Source: Acidobacteriota bacterium (GTDB lineage: Bacteria; Acidobacteriota; Terriglobia; Terriglobales; Acidobacteriaceae). From it: a stretch of 64,000 bases of DNA. Below the pieces are notes generated by a model, which saw only the letters and a program-made list of their open reading frames with translations, searched no databases and had not been told where the DNA came from. Positions 1 through 9,494 of this stretch are shown here, piece after piece (position 1 is the first letter of the stretch; the number at the start of each line of letters is the position of its first letter). The translations under genes and the position numbers were made by a program. The DNA lies in assembly GCA_021803035.1 (NCBI GenBank), contig JAJZME010000058.1, positions 19,460-83,459 of the forward strand, written 5' to 3'.

Positions 1-858
1 CACATTGCAATCCAGCGCCGCCGCCTGCGGCTGACCGGGATGGGCCGCGAGTTCGATCATTTGCGCGACTACCGGACCGGCGACGAGATGCGCAACATTT
101 CCTGGCCCGCCACGGCGCGGCGCAGCCGCATCGTTACGCGCGAGTTCACCACGGAACGCAGCCAGCAGGTGTGGATCGTTGTGGACGCTGGGCGGCTTTC
201 CGGAACAGCCTGCGAATTGCGCCGGGGCGGCGTGCCGGCATCGTCCTCGGCCTCTTTTCAGAATGCCGCCGCGGACGAAGAATTTCGCCTCAGCCTGACG
301 CAGCTCGACCAGGCCTGCGGCGCGGCCATTGCACTGGCGCAAACCGTGATGCAGACCGGAGACAAAGCCGGGCTGATGGTTTACGGGCGCGGCATCCAGC
401 AGCAGCTTTTGCCGGCCAGCGGCGCGGGCCACCTGCGCATGTTCGTCGACGCGCTCTCCGCCGTGCGCCCGGAAGCGTCGGAGGCGGATCACCTGCGCGC
501 CGCGGCGCGGCTGGGGCAACTGCAACGGCGGCGCGGCCTGGTGCTGTGGATTACCGAGATGGCCGACAGCGCCCGGCGGCCGGAAGTAGCCGATGCCGCG
601 GCGGACCTGGCGCGGCGTCACCTGGTGCTGCTGGTGGTGCTCGGCCATCCGGAGATCGCGGCTACGGCTGCGCGCGAGCCGTGCACGCCCGCCCAGATGT
701 ATGAGTCCGCTGCCGCGCAGGAACTGCTGGAACGCCACCGCCAGACGCTGGCGGCACTACGTTCCAAAGGCGTGCTGGTGGTGCAGACCTCGCCCGGCGC
801 GCTGCGTGCCGATGCCATCAGCGAATATCTGGAAGTAAAGGCGCGAGGGATGCTCTAG
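1..858 (+). CDS. DUF58 domain-containing protein, 5' end outside window
   Basis: Frame is open from base 1 (HIAIQRRRLRLTGMGREFDHLRDYRTGDEMRNISWPATAR..), typical DUF58 motif; followed by SpoIIM-like and RDD genes, a common neighbourhood. Confidence 0.85.
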   Translation, partial: HIAIQRRRLRLTGMGREFDHLRDYRTGDEMRNISWPATARRSRIVTREFTTERSQQVWIVVDAGRLSGTACELRRGGVPASSSASFQNAAADEEFRLSLTQLDQACGAAIALAQTVMQTGDKAGLMVYGRGIQQQLLPASGAGHLRMFVDALSAVRPEASEADHLRAAARLGQLQRRRGLVLWITEMADSARRPEVADAAADLARRHLVLLVVLGHPEIAATAAREPCTPAQMYESAAAQELLERHRQTLAALRSKGVLVVQTSPGALRADAISEYLEVKARGML

Positions 859-1822
859 GCGCGGCAGCCGCATGCTTTGCACGCGGCTCATGTGTCAGCC
901 ACAGCGCGAGCGCAAGAAACAGCACCGATCCGGTAAGAAATTTGATGGCGATGGGCACGTGCGAGGGCGAGAGAAATGCTTCCAGCGTGCCCGCGATCAT
1001 CAGCAGCGGCACCACGCCCGCTAGCAGGCGGATCGATTCGACTGCGGCACGCTTCAGGGAATCGCCCCGCGAATAAATGCCCGGAAACAGCAGTCCCGCT
1101 GCCAGCCGCAGGCCGGCGCCACCGGAGATGAAGATGCTGGGCAACTCCAGCGATCCGTGCGCGACGGCGAAGCTCCAAAGCTGCAGCGACATGCGCGCCT
1201 GGGCACAAGCCATGCCCACCACGCCCAGCATCAGCCCGTTGAAAAAGAGCAGCCAGATGGTGCCCAGTCCAGCCACAATGCCGCCGGCAAAGGCGGTGAA
1301 GCACACGCTGATGTTGTTGGTCATGATCGAGCTGGAAGCCTGCGGCTTCACACTGACCAGGCTCTGCGTCCACATCTTGTGGTGCTCGATGGATGCAATA
1401 ATCGTGGGGCTCAGGAACAGACGCATGAACGCCGGACGGCTGAAAGTGATCAGCGCTCCCAGCACGCCCCCGAACAGGAAGATGAAAAACGAAGCCGCCA
1501 CCCAGGGAAAGAGCCTGCGAAAGATGCGGGGATATTCGACGGCCAGGAAATGCAGAATTCTCAACGGTTCCAGTTTCTTGCCGGAATAAATGCGATTATG
1601 TGCCCGCGCCAGCAACTGATTCAGGTATTCTTCCTGCGTGCGGGAGCCGCGGTCGGCACGCACTGCGGAAAGATCCTGGGCGGTCTGGCGATAGAGCAGA
1701 CCCAGCTCTCGCAGCTCCTCACCGGAAAGCGACTTCAGGCCGGAGGACTCGACCTGGTACAGCAGCACTTCCAGCCGCTGCCACAGGCCTCGGCGTTGTT
1801 CAATCCAGCGGTTCGAAATCAT
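818..1822 (-). CDS. Stage II sporulation protein M (SpoIIM)-family integral membrane protein
   Basis: 334 aa, multiple TM segments, N-term WIEQRRGLWQRLEVLL.. and YLNQLLARAHNRIY typical of the SpoIIM family. Confidence 0.8.
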   Translation of the reverse strand: MISNRWIEQRRGLWQRLEVLLYQVESSGLKSLSGEELRELGLLYRQTAQDLSAVRADRGSRTQEEYLNQLLARAHNRIYSGKKLEPLRILHFLAVEYPRIFRRLFPWVAASFFIFLFGGVLGALITFSRPAFMRLFLSPTIIASIEHHKMWTQSLVSVKPQASSSIMTNNISVCFTAFAGGIVAGLGTIWLLFFNGLMLGVVGMACAQARMSLQLWSFAVAHGSLELPSIFISGGAGLRLAAGLLFPGIYSRGDSLKRAAVESIRLLAGVVPLLMIAGTLEAFLSPSHVPIAIKFLTGSVLFLALALWLTHEPRAKHAAAAPRASLAPLLPDIR

Positions 1823-2705
1823 GGCAGTATCGGGACCTACGATGATGGCAATGAGCGGCGCATTCTACGGCGGAATGGAGGAAGCTCCCGACCAGCTTAC
1901 CATCGAAACGCCGGAACAGGTTGCCATTCGCTTCCCGGTGGCGGGAATCGGCAGCCGCTTTCTCGCGGTGCTGGCCGACAGTCTGATCCAGACAGCGGGC
2001 GCGATTGTGCTGGGCCTCCTGCTGTTCCTCATCTATGCTTCCGCGCCCAGAACGGCTGACGCTGTAATTCATAAGCTTGGCGACAAGTGGCTGATCGCGG
2101 CCATCATCTTCCTGTACTTCCTGTTGTACTGGGGTTACTTCACGCTGTTTGAGGCCTTCTGGAACGGCCAGACGCCCGGCAAGAAGCTGTGCAAGCTGCG
2201 CGTCATCCGCGATTGCGGGCGGCAGATAACGTTCTTCGAGTCGATGACGCGGAATTTTCTCCGTGGCGTCGACTGGATGCCGGGGATGTATGCCGTCGGC
2301 GTCATCACCATGCTGTGCAACCGGCAGAACAAGCGGCTCGGCGACCTGGCCGCAGGCACCCTGGTCATCCACGAGCGCGCGATGGAAAGCCCCATGTGGA
2401 GCGGTATCGCCGAACGCACCATCACGGCTTCTGTATTTGCTCCCGAGCCCGTGCAGCCGGCGATCGGTCCGCCGCTTGTCGATCTGCCCGCCGATGCGGT
2501 GGCGCGCCTCTCGGCCGACGACCTGAACGTCATCGACCGCTTCTTTGCCCGCGCCATCGACATCGATCTTGAGCGCAGGGCGCAACTGTCTGCGCAGTTG
2601 GCACAGCAGATGACGGCCAAGCTGGGCATGGAAATGCCTGCGGACGTGTCGCCGGAGCGCCTGCTGGAATCGATGGCCCACATTCTGCGCAGCATCCGGC
2701 GGTGA
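1821..2705 (+). CDS. RDD family membrane protein
   Basis: 294 aa; RFLAVLADSLIQTAGAIVLGLLL.. and QTPGKKLCKLRVIRDCGRQITF RDD motifs. Confidence 0.85.
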   Translation: MAVSGPTMMAMSGAFYGGMEEAPDQLTIETPEQVAIRFPVAGIGSRFLAVLADSLIQTAGAIVLGLLLFLIYASAPRTADAVIHKLGDKWLIAAIIFLYFLLYWGYFTLFEAFWNGQTPGKKLCKLRVIRDCGRQITFFESMTRNFLRGVDWMPGMYAVGVITMLCNRQNKRLGDLAAGTLVIHERAMESPMWSGIAERTITASVFAPEPVQPAIGPPLVDLPADAVARLSADDLNVIDRFFARAIDIDLERRAQLSAQLAQQMTAKLGMEMPADVSPERLLESMAHILRSIRR

Positions 2706-2825
2706 GCTGCCTCTGTCGTCTGCCCGCCAGATGGAGCAGGGCCGTGAGCCTCTGGCCGATTTCCAAGCCCCCGTCACCCACAAGCGCGCCATTTCGTTCT
2801 CTCGCGAGGGCCGCTCTGCCGGTTC

Positions 2826-4040
2826 CTATTGAATCCGCTCAAAACGGAAGCTGGCTTCGCGCAGGGCGTGGCTGATTGCCATGATATGCGAGGCGCCGCG
2901 CGTTTCCAGGGTAACGTCAATGACGGTTTCGCCAAGGCTTACGCCGTAGTAGGCGCGGTTGTGGATGGTTTCGACGATGTTGGCTCGTTCGCGCGCCAGA
3001 ATCTGTGTGAGCGCGTGCAGCGCTCCGGGCCGATCCTGGAGGTAGACGCGGATGCGCAGCAGGCGGCCATCCTTGACCAGGCCGCGCTCAATGATCTTGG
3101 CCAACAAGGTGACGTCGATGTTGCCGCCCGAAACCAGCACGGCGGTGCGGCGATGGCGCAGAGCGGCTTTGGATTGCACCACGGCGGCCAGGGCAGCGGC
3201 GCCGGCTCCCTCGGCCAAGGTTTTCTCATGCTCCAGCAGCATAAGAATGGCGCTGGCGATCTCCTCGTCATCCACGGTCACAATTTCGTCGACGTAGCGC
3301 GTGACCAGCGGAAGGGTCAGGTCGCCGGCGCGGCGCACAGCAATGCCGTCAGCGATGGTGGCCTCTGGCGCCAGCGTGACCGGCGCGCCGGCCTCACGGG
3401 CACGCAGCATGGAGGGCAGCTTCTCCGGTTCGACGCCTACGATCCGGATCTTCGGATTCGACTCCTTGAGGGCGCAGGCCACACCGCCGATGAGCCCGCC
3501 ACCGCCCATGGGCACAACCACCGCCTCGATCTCGGGCACCTGGTCCAGCAGTTCCAGGCCGATGGTGCCCTGGCCCGAGATTACGTCGCAATCATCAAAG
3601 GGATGAATAAAGGTGCGGCCTTCTTCTGTACAGCGGCGCAATGCTTCGTCGCACGCTTCATCGTAGTTGGCGCCGTGGAGGATGACTTCAGCGCCATAGG
3701 AACGGGTGGCGGCGGCTTTGACCAGGGGCGTGGCCAGCGGCATCACAATCTGGGCGCCGATCCCGCGCGCCGTGGCGTGAAAGGCGACGCCTTGCGCATG
3801 GTTGCCCGCGCTGGCCGCAATCACGCCGCGCTCGCGCTCCGCTTCGCTGAGCGTCAGCAGCTTGTTAAGCGCGCCCCGTTCCTTGAAGGATCCCGTGCGC
3901 TGCAGATTTTCAAGCTTCAAATAGAGCGGCTGGCCGGTCAGCGCGGAGAGGTAATGCGAGAGATGGCAGGGCGACAACAGAACAGCATTGCCGATGCGGG
4001 CGCGCGCCGCTCGAATCGTCTCCGGAGTAACGGATTTCAA
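2826..4040 (-). CDS. ilvA: Threonine ammonia-lyase (threonine dehydratase) with C-terminal ACT-like region
   Basis: PLP-binding SFKERGALNKLL, GGGGLIGG, C-term ACT-like (LRIRVYLQDRPGALHALTQIL). Start placed at TTG preceded by AAGGAG SD (4046-4051 region) rather than the longer ORF. Confidence 0.9.
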   Translation of the reverse strand: MKSVTPETIRAARARIGNAVLLSPCHLSHYLSALTGQPLYLKLENLQRTGSFKERGALNKLLTLSEAERERGVIAASAGNHAQGVAFHATARGIGAQIVMPLATPLVKAAATRSYGAEVILHGANYDEACDEALRRCTEEGRTFIHPFDDCDVISGQGTIGLELLDQVPEIEAVVVPMGGGGLIGGVACALKESNPKIRIVGVEPEKLPSMLRAREAGAPVTLAPEATIADGIAVRRAGDLTLPLVTRYVDEIVTVDDEEIASAILMLLEHEKTLAEGAGAAALAAVVQSKAALRHRRTAVLVSGGNIDVTLLAKIIERGLVKDGRLLRIRVYLQDRPGALHALTQILARERANIVETIHNRAYYGVSLGETVIDVTLETRGASHIMAISHALREASFRFERIQ

Positions 4041-4079
4041 GAGATTCTCCTTGATCACAGGGTGCATGAAATGCGAAAA

Positions 4080-4109
4080 GCCACCAGCCGCATTTGCGGG
4101 GTGGTGGCC
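4080..4109 (-). promoter_or_regulatory. Terminator-like hairpin in ilvA leader (candidate attenuator)
   Basis: Minus-strand GGCCACCACCCCGCAAATGCGGCTGGTGGC followed by TTTT, just upstream of ilvA SD. Confidence 0.45.
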
Positions 4110-4140
4110 TGGATGATGCTGAACTTTCGGGTGCGCTCGA

Positions 4141-4251
4141 TCAGGCTCCAATTCCCGCAGGCACGTTGTGACGGCTAATTCGCATGGCAGTTATGCGCAT
4201 TGCCCCCGGAACGGCCGGGTGGGAGATCGTGTTGGAGCAGATGAGAGACAT
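4141..4251 (-). CDS. Candidate leader peptide for ilvA (36 aa: MSLICSNTISHPAVPGAMRITAMRISRHNVPAGIGA)
   Basis: ORF between TTGACA-N17-TCTACT promoter-like sequence (4266-4294, minus) and the leader hairpin; five Ile codons. Confidence 0.35.
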   Translation of the reverse strand: MSLICSNTISHPAVPGAMRITAMRISRHNVPAGIGA

Positions 4252-4265
4252 GACGTCGTGCAATG

Positions 4266-4294
4266 AGTAGACCAGAGGCGCAAGAGCGTGTCAA
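4266..4294 (-). promoter_or_regulatory. Putative sigma70-like promoter (TTGACA-N17-TCTACT) for ilvA leader
   Basis: Exact TTGACA at 4289-4294 (revcomp), 17-bp spacer, TCTACT at 4266-4271 (revcomp). Confidence 0.4.
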
Positions 4295-4473
4295 GGAGCC
4301 GGCCGCGGACGCCAGGGAAGCTGAGCAGCTTTCTACGCTGCTCGAACAGGAGGTCATTCAGGAGTTCTGCCAGCGCGACGAAGCTGGTCTGTCTGTCTCG
4401 TGGATCGCCTGTTTCTGCCAGAGCATGGCCCGTCTGACGCCAGCCTCTGCTGCTTCGCGGCCGGGATTCAATC

Positions 4474-5937
4474 TCACGCCGTGCGCTCAATCAGCGCTGC
4501 GAAAAAACCATCCGTCCGAAATACGCCCGGCAGCAACCGCAGCGCGCCCCCGTGCGTGACGCAGCTCCGCAGACGCTCCGCGCCCGACGGCGTCAAAGCT
4601 CCGCAATTCTCCAGCGCCTCAATGAGCGATCCCAGCGGAATCGTGCGCGCCTGCGGGCTGTCTTTGAGCACCGCATCGACCACTTGCTCATTCTCTTCCG
4701 GCTCCAGTGAGCACGTGGAATACACCACGCATCCGCCGGGGCGCACGGCGCGCAATGCGGAGCGCAGAATGGCGCGCTGCCGCTCGGCCTGCCGCGGCAG
4801 GTCCTCGGCATGCACGCGGTGGCGAATCTCCGGGTTGCGCCCCAGCGTGCCGGTGCCGCTGCACGGCGCATCCGCCAGCGCCGCATCAAAACAGGCATCG
4901 TCCTCGATCGCCGCCGCATCCGCCAGCCGGCATTCAATGCGCCCTTCGTATCGAGCCAGCCGCTGGCGCAGTTGCGCCAGCCGCTGCGCATTTGCCTCGC
5001 AGGCCACGATGCGTGCCTGCGGATTGCGCTCGGCCAGAATCAGCGTCTTGCCGCCCGGCGCGGCGCATAGATCCATCAAGTTTCCGGCTCCCCGGCCGGC
5101 GCTTCCGGCTGCGGCAATCTCTCCGATCAGTTGCGAGCCCTCGTCCTGCAGCCGCACGCGCCCCGCATGAAATGCCGCGGCCGACGCCACATCGCCAGAG
5201 ATCACGCTGCGCGCGGCGCTGAGCAGTTCGCCCGGCGCTAGCTTGACGCCGGCGCTCGTCAGCTCCGCCTCAACCGCCGGGCTTTCCAGGCGTACCGTCT
5301 CGGCGGGCTGGCCTTGCCCGTGGCGGCAGATCATGCGCGCAGCCTCAAGGCCATAGAATCCAGCCCATCGCTCCACCATCCAGGCCGGATGAGCTTCGGC
5401 GAGGGCCAGCTCCGTCGCTGGAGATAACGCTCGCGCATCGTCCGCCTGCAGCCTTGGCGCAACGGCAGCCGCGTCCTGATGCAACGCCGTGACCAGCGCG
5501 CGATTTTCCGCGGCCCACGCAGCCAGCTTGCGCAACACGGCGTTCACCATCCGCGCCGCGTAAGAATGGCCGGCGCGCTTGGCCAGTTCCACGCTTTCAT
5601 CGATGGCGGCATGGGCCGGAATGCGATCGAGGAACAAAAGCTGGAACGCGCCCAGGCGCAGCGCGACAAGAATCTCCGCATCCAGCCGCGCGCCCGGCCG
5701 CTTGAGAAAGCTCTTGAGCTGCCAGTCCAGCCGAATCTGCCAGCGAAGCACGCCCAGCACCAGCGCCGTGGCCAGATTGCGGTCGGCGGATGAGAGCGCC
5801 TCGACGCTCTTGCCGCGCAGCAGGTTGTCGGAGTGCGCATGGCCGCGCTCCACGGCCATCAGCACGTCAAAGGCTGCTTTCCGCGCCGGCGAAACAGTCG
5901 CCATTCCAGATTTCCCCAATCGCAATTCGAGCTGCAT
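4474..5937 (-). CDS. rsmB: 16S rRNA (cytosine-C5)-methyltransferase RsmB
   Basis: NusB-like N-term (ARKAAFDVLMAVERG), DLCAAPGGKT, DAPCSGTGTLGRNPEIRH; start uncertain (5937 or 5904), close to fmt stop. Confidence 0.9.
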   Translation of the reverse strand: MQLELRLGKSGMATVSPARKAAFDVLMAVERGHAHSDNLLRGKSVEALSSADRNLATALVLGVLRWQIRLDWQLKSFLKRPGARLDAEILVALRLGAFQLLFLDRIPAHAAIDESVELAKRAGHSYAARMVNAVLRKLAAWAAENRALVTALHQDAAAVAPRLQADDARALSPATELALAEAHPAWMVERWAGFYGLEAARMICRHGQGQPAETVRLESPAVEAELTSAGVKLAPGELLSAARSVISGDVASAAAFHAGRVRLQDEGSQLIGEIAAAGSAGRGAGNLMDLCAAPGGKTLILAERNPQARIVACEANAQRLAQLRQRLARYEGRIECRLADAAAIEDDACFDAALADAPCSGTGTLGRNPEIRHRVHAEDLPRQAERQRAILRSALRAVRPGGCVVYSTCSLEPEENEQVVDAVLKDSPQARTIPLGSLIEALENCGALTPSGAERLRSCVTHGGALRLLPGVFRTDGFFAALIERTA

Positions 5938-5960
5938 CGCCTGCCCGCTGACCCGCGGCG

Positions 5961-6932
5961 TCACCCCAGCCGCGCGCCGGAGGGCTTCGGCATTCCGCGC
6001 AGAAACTCGCCGGCCGCCAGCCGCTTCTTGCCTTCGAGCTGCACTTCGATCAGCTCCAGCCACGTATCTTCCGCGCAGGCCACGAAAAGCCGCTCGCCCG
6101 CAATCCGCATCTCGCCGGGCGCTGCGCTGCCCGCTTCATACAGGCTGGGCTCATGCGCAACCGCCATGCGATGCGCGATGAACTTCTTGCCGTCCAGTTC
6201 CGCGAATGCGCCGGGCCAGGGCTGAAAGCCGCGCCACCGGTTGTACAGTTCGGAGGCAGCGCGCGCGGCAAAATCCATGTGTCCATCTTCGCGCTTCAGC
6301 ATCGGGGCAAATGTTGCATCCGCGTGCTGTTGCGGCCGCGGGTGGAGGGTTCCACCGGCAAGCCCCTCCAGTGTCTCCACGACCATCGGCGCTCCAGCCG
6401 CGGCAAGAACCGGAAACAGATCGGCAGCCGTCTGATCGGGGGCAATCTCCTGCGTGTGCTGCATCAGAATCGGCCCGGTGTCCAGGCCCTCCTCCAGCAG
6501 CATCGTCGTATTTCCGGTCACCGCATCGCCCATCGCCACAGCCCACTGAATCGGCGCCGCGCCGCGGTACCTGGGCAGCAGCGAAGCGTGCAGATTGATG
6601 CAGCCCAGCCGCGGCAGCGCCAGCATCCATGGCGGAATCAGGCGTCCGTAAGCCACCACCACAATCGCGTCTGGCGCAATCGCCTCAAGCTGGGCGCGCA
6701 ATTCGGCATTGTTGCGAACTATTTCCGGCTGCATAACCGGCAATCCGGCGGCCAGTGCGGCCAGCTTCACCGGTGGCGCTGTCATCTGCTTTCCGCGTCC
6801 CGCCGGCCTGTCGGGTTGTGAGACAACCAGCGCCACATCATGGCCAGCCGCCAGCAGCGCTTCCAGCGTGGGCACCGCAAACTGCGGGGTTCCGCAGAAT
6901 GCCAGCCGCAACCGTCGCCCCGCGCTTGTCAT
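5961..6932 (-). CDS. fmt: Methionyl-tRNA formyltransferase
   Basis: RLAFCGTPQFAVPTLEALL, CINLHASLLPRYRGAAPIQWA. Confidence 0.96.
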   Translation of the reverse strand: MTSAGRRLRLAFCGTPQFAVPTLEALLAAGHDVALVVSQPDRPAGRGKQMTAPPVKLAALAAGLPVMQPEIVRNNAELRAQLEAIAPDAIVVVAYGRLIPPWMLALPRLGCINLHASLLPRYRGAAPIQWAVAMGDAVTGNTTMLLEEGLDTGPILMQHTQEIAPDQTAADLFPVLAAAGAPMVVETLEGLAGGTLHPRPQQHADATFAPMLKREDGHMDFAARAASELYNRWRGFQPWPGAFAELDGKKFIAHRMAVAHEPSLYEAGSAAPGEMRIAGERLFVACAEDTWLELIEVQLEGKKRLAAGEFLRGMPKPSGARLG

Positions 6933-6939
6933 GCCCGCC

Positions 6940-7449
6940 TTACCACTTGCCTTCGCTCTGCAGTTTGCGAATTTTGCGCAGGTTCAGATTACGCTTCAGG
7001 GCGCTCATGCGGAAGATGAACAGGATCCCGTCCAGGTGGTCGATTTCGTGCTGGAAGGCGCGCGAGAGCAACTCTTCCCCATCCATCTCGAACCATTTGC
7101 CGTCCTGGTCCTGCGCGCGCACGCGCACCTTGGCCGCCCGCGAAATCCTTTCCCGAATCTCGGGGAAGCTCAGGCAGCCCTCTTCTTCATACTGCTTGCC
7201 CTCGCGGTGAATGACCTCCGGGTTGATGAGCGCGATCTTCTGCGCCGGATCCTGGCCCAGGCTCAGGTCGACCACGGTCACGCGCTTGGCCACGCCCACC
7301 TGCTGCGCCGCCAGCCCGATGCCCTTCGAGGCATACATGGTCTCGAACAGGTCCGCCACAAACTGGCGCAGCTCATCGTTGAATTCGGTTACCGGCTCGC
7401 CCGGTTGCTGCAGCACCGGCTCCGGATATTTCACAATCTTCAGGATCAT
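6940..7449 (-). CDS. def: Peptide deformylase
   Basis: GIGLAAQQVG, EGCLSFPEI, QHEIDHLDGILF motifs. Confidence 0.97.
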   Translation of the reverse strand: MILKIVKYPEPVLQQPGEPVTEFNDELRQFVADLFETMYASKGIGLAAQQVGVAKRVTVVDLSLGQDPAQKIALINPEVIHREGKQYEEEGCLSFPEIRERISRAAKVRVRAQDQDGKWFEMDGEELLSRAFQHEIDHLDGILFIFRMSALKRNLNLRKIRKLQSEGKW

Positions 7450-7458
7450 CTTGGTTGG

Positions 7459-8637
7459 TCAATATCTCCGTATCTGTTCGATGTAACCGTCGAAATTCCG
7501 CTTCAATTCCAACAGCGAATCTCCACCGAACTTCTCCGCCACCACCCGCGCCATGACCAGCGCCACCATCGCCTCGGCGGCCACGCCCGCGGCCGGAACC
7601 ACGCAAATGTCGCTGCGCTCGTAACTTGCGCTGGTGGGCTCCCGCGTGTCGAAACGCACCGACTCCAGCGGCCGCCGCAGCGTCGAGATCGGCTTCAAAT
7701 AGCCGCGCACCACCACGTCTTCGCCGTTCGAGGTGCCGCCTTCCAGGCCGCCGGCGTTGTTGTGCGGCCGGGTAAAGCGCGTCGGCTTGCCCTCGTCCTG
7801 CGCGGCGTAATGGATCGGATCGTGCACCCTGGACCCAAACGATTCCGCCGCCGTCACTCCGCGGCCAATTTCCACCGCCTTGACCGCCTGCAGGCTCATC
7901 ACCGCCCAGGCCAGCAGCCCATCCAGCCGCTCATCCCAGTTGGCATAGGTGCCCAGGCCGGCGGGCACATGGTGCGCCACCACCTCGAAGACGCCGTTCA
8001 CCGTATCCCCGGTGCGCGACGCCTCTTCCACTTCTTCCTTCATGCGCGCTTCGGTTTCCGCGTCGACACAGGCCAACACCACCTCGTCTTTGCCGGCCAG
8101 CGCCACAATCTCATCCCACTCAGCCGTCCGCGCCAGCTCCACGCGCCCCACGCGGATCACGTGGCTCAGCACCTCGATGCCCACCGCGCGCAGCAGCAGC
8201 TTGGCAAAGGCTCCGGCGGCCACGCGCGCCGTCGACTCCCGCGCCGAAGCCCGCTCCAGCACATACCGCGCATCGGCAAAGTTGTACTTGAGAGCACCGG
8301 CCAGATCGGCATGGCCCGGCCGCGGCGAGGCAACTGCCTGATGCTTGGCCGGATCACCCGCCTCAACCGGCAGTCTTTCCTCCCAGTTCTTCCAGTCGCG
8401 GTTCACAATCTCAATGGCAATGGGTGAACCGATGGTCTTGCCGTGCCGCACGCCGCTGAGCACATGCGCCTTGTCCGTTTCAATCTTCATGCGGCCACCG
8501 CGGCCATAGCCCTGCTGCCGCCGCCAAAGCTCGCGGTTCACAAAATCCAGATCGACGGGAACGCCGGCAGGCATGCCCGAGACGAGCGCAATCAGGCTCT
8601 CGCCATGAGATTCGCCGGCCGTGGAGAAGCGGATCAT
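7459..8637 (-). CDS. aroC: Chorismate synthase
   Basis: MIRFSTAGESHGESLIALVSGMPAGVPVD start; RRQQGYGRGGRMKIETD; GGLEGGTSNGEDVVVR. Confidence 0.96.
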   Translation of the reverse strand: MIRFSTAGESHGESLIALVSGMPAGVPVDLDFVNRELWRRQQGYGRGGRMKIETDKAHVLSGVRHGKTIGSPIAIEIVNRDWKNWEERLPVEAGDPAKHQAVASPRPGHADLAGALKYNFADARYVLERASARESTARVAAGAFAKLLLRAVGIEVLSHVIRVGRVELARTAEWDEIVALAGKDEVVLACVDAETEARMKEEVEEASRTGDTVNGVFEVVAHHVPAGLGTYANWDERLDGLLAWAVMSLQAVKAVEIGRGVTAAESFGSRVHDPIHYAAQDEGKPTRFTRPHNNAGGLEGGTSNGEDVVVRGYLKPISTLRRPLESVRFDTREPTSASYERSDICVVPAAGVAAEAMVALVMARVVAEKFGGDSLLELKRNFDGYIEQIRRY

Positions 8638-8751
8638 ATTGATTCCATTGTAACGGAGCGGCAAGTCTGCAAGTCAGCGGGCTGGCAGCCAACCCGCTAA
8701 CTTGCTGACCCGCCAACGCGCTATTCCCATGCTTCCGGCCCCTCGCATAGG

Positions 8752-9141
8752 ATGAACGTCATGCCCTGCTTCCTCTTCAAAACCGAGCCCGGCGTTTACT
8801 CCTTCGACGATTTCCTCCGCGACCAGGAGACCATCTGGGATGGCGTAACCAACCCATCCGCCGTCAAGCACTTGCGCGAGATGAAACCTGGCGCGAAGTG
8901 GATCTTCTACCATACCGGCGACGAGCGCACCGCCGTCGGCACCGGAACGGTGGTCAGCGTCGACGCCGCCGATCCCAAAGTCCCCATCGTCAAGGTGAAG
9001 GTGGGCAAACGCCTCAAGAACCCCAAGACCCTGGCCGCCATCAAGGCCCAGAAGCTCTTTGCCGACTCGCCCCTGGTCAAAATCGGCCGCCTCTCGGTCG
9101 TTCCGCTGACTGAGGAGCAATGGGACTGGTTTTTGAGCTAA
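8752..9141 (+). CDS. EVE domain-containing protein
   Basis: CFLFKTEPGVYSFDDFLRDQETIWDGVTNPSAVKHLREMKPGAKWIFYHTGDER typical EVE-domain sequence. Confidence 0.85.
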   Translation: MNVMPCFLFKTEPGVYSFDDFLRDQETIWDGVTNPSAVKHLREMKPGAKWIFYHTGDERTAVGTGTVVSVDAADPKVPIVKVKVGKRLKNPKTLAAIKAQKLFADSPLVKIGRLSVVPLTEEQWDWFLS

Positions 9142-9166
9142 TTCTCCTTGCCTTACACCCTTATTT

Positions 9167-9187
9167 CAGGATATATTACAGGATATA
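9167..9187 (+). promoter_or_regulatory. Tandem CAGGATATA direct repeats upstream of toxin-antitoxin pair
   Basis: CAGGATATA at 9167-9175 and 9179-9187 (12-bp phase) immediately before antitoxin start. Confidence 0.4.
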
Positions 9188-9197
9188 AGGAGGCGTT

Positions 9198-9494
9198 ATG
9201 CATACTACTTCGCAGGCGCGTGCAGTGAAGAATTACCGCAAACGCCTCAGCAAACGGGGTATGGCGCGGTTCGAGGTAATGGGTCTGGAGGCAGATCGCG
9301 AGCTGATCCGCGCATTCGCGCGCAGGCTGGCTGAAAACGACCCTGAGGCAGCGGAGATCCGGGTATCCGTCCGCAACAAAATCACCCCTGCCACCAGCAG
9401 GAAGGGCGGCGTTCTTGCGGCGCTCCGTCAATGGCCTCTTGCCGAACTGAACCTGACGCGGCCTTACACTGAAGGACGAAAGATCGACCTGTGA
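9198..9494 (+). CDS. Type II antitoxin-like small protein
   Basis: 98 aa, basic N-term DNA-binding-like, stop overlaps the GTG start of the PIN toxin. Confidence 0.6.
   Translation: MHTTSQARAVKNYRKRLSKRGMARFEVMGLEADRELIRAFARRLAENDPEAAEIRVSVRNKITPATSRKGGVLAALRQWPLAELNLTRPYTEGRKIDL

Noticed and set aside
2829-4178. 449-aa + ORF
   Set aside because: Antisense to ilvA
4400-5222. 256-aa and 171-aa + ORFs
   Set aside because: Antisense to rsmB
6709-8427. 572-aa + ORF
   Set aside because: Antisense to fmt/def/aroC, which have strong family motifs
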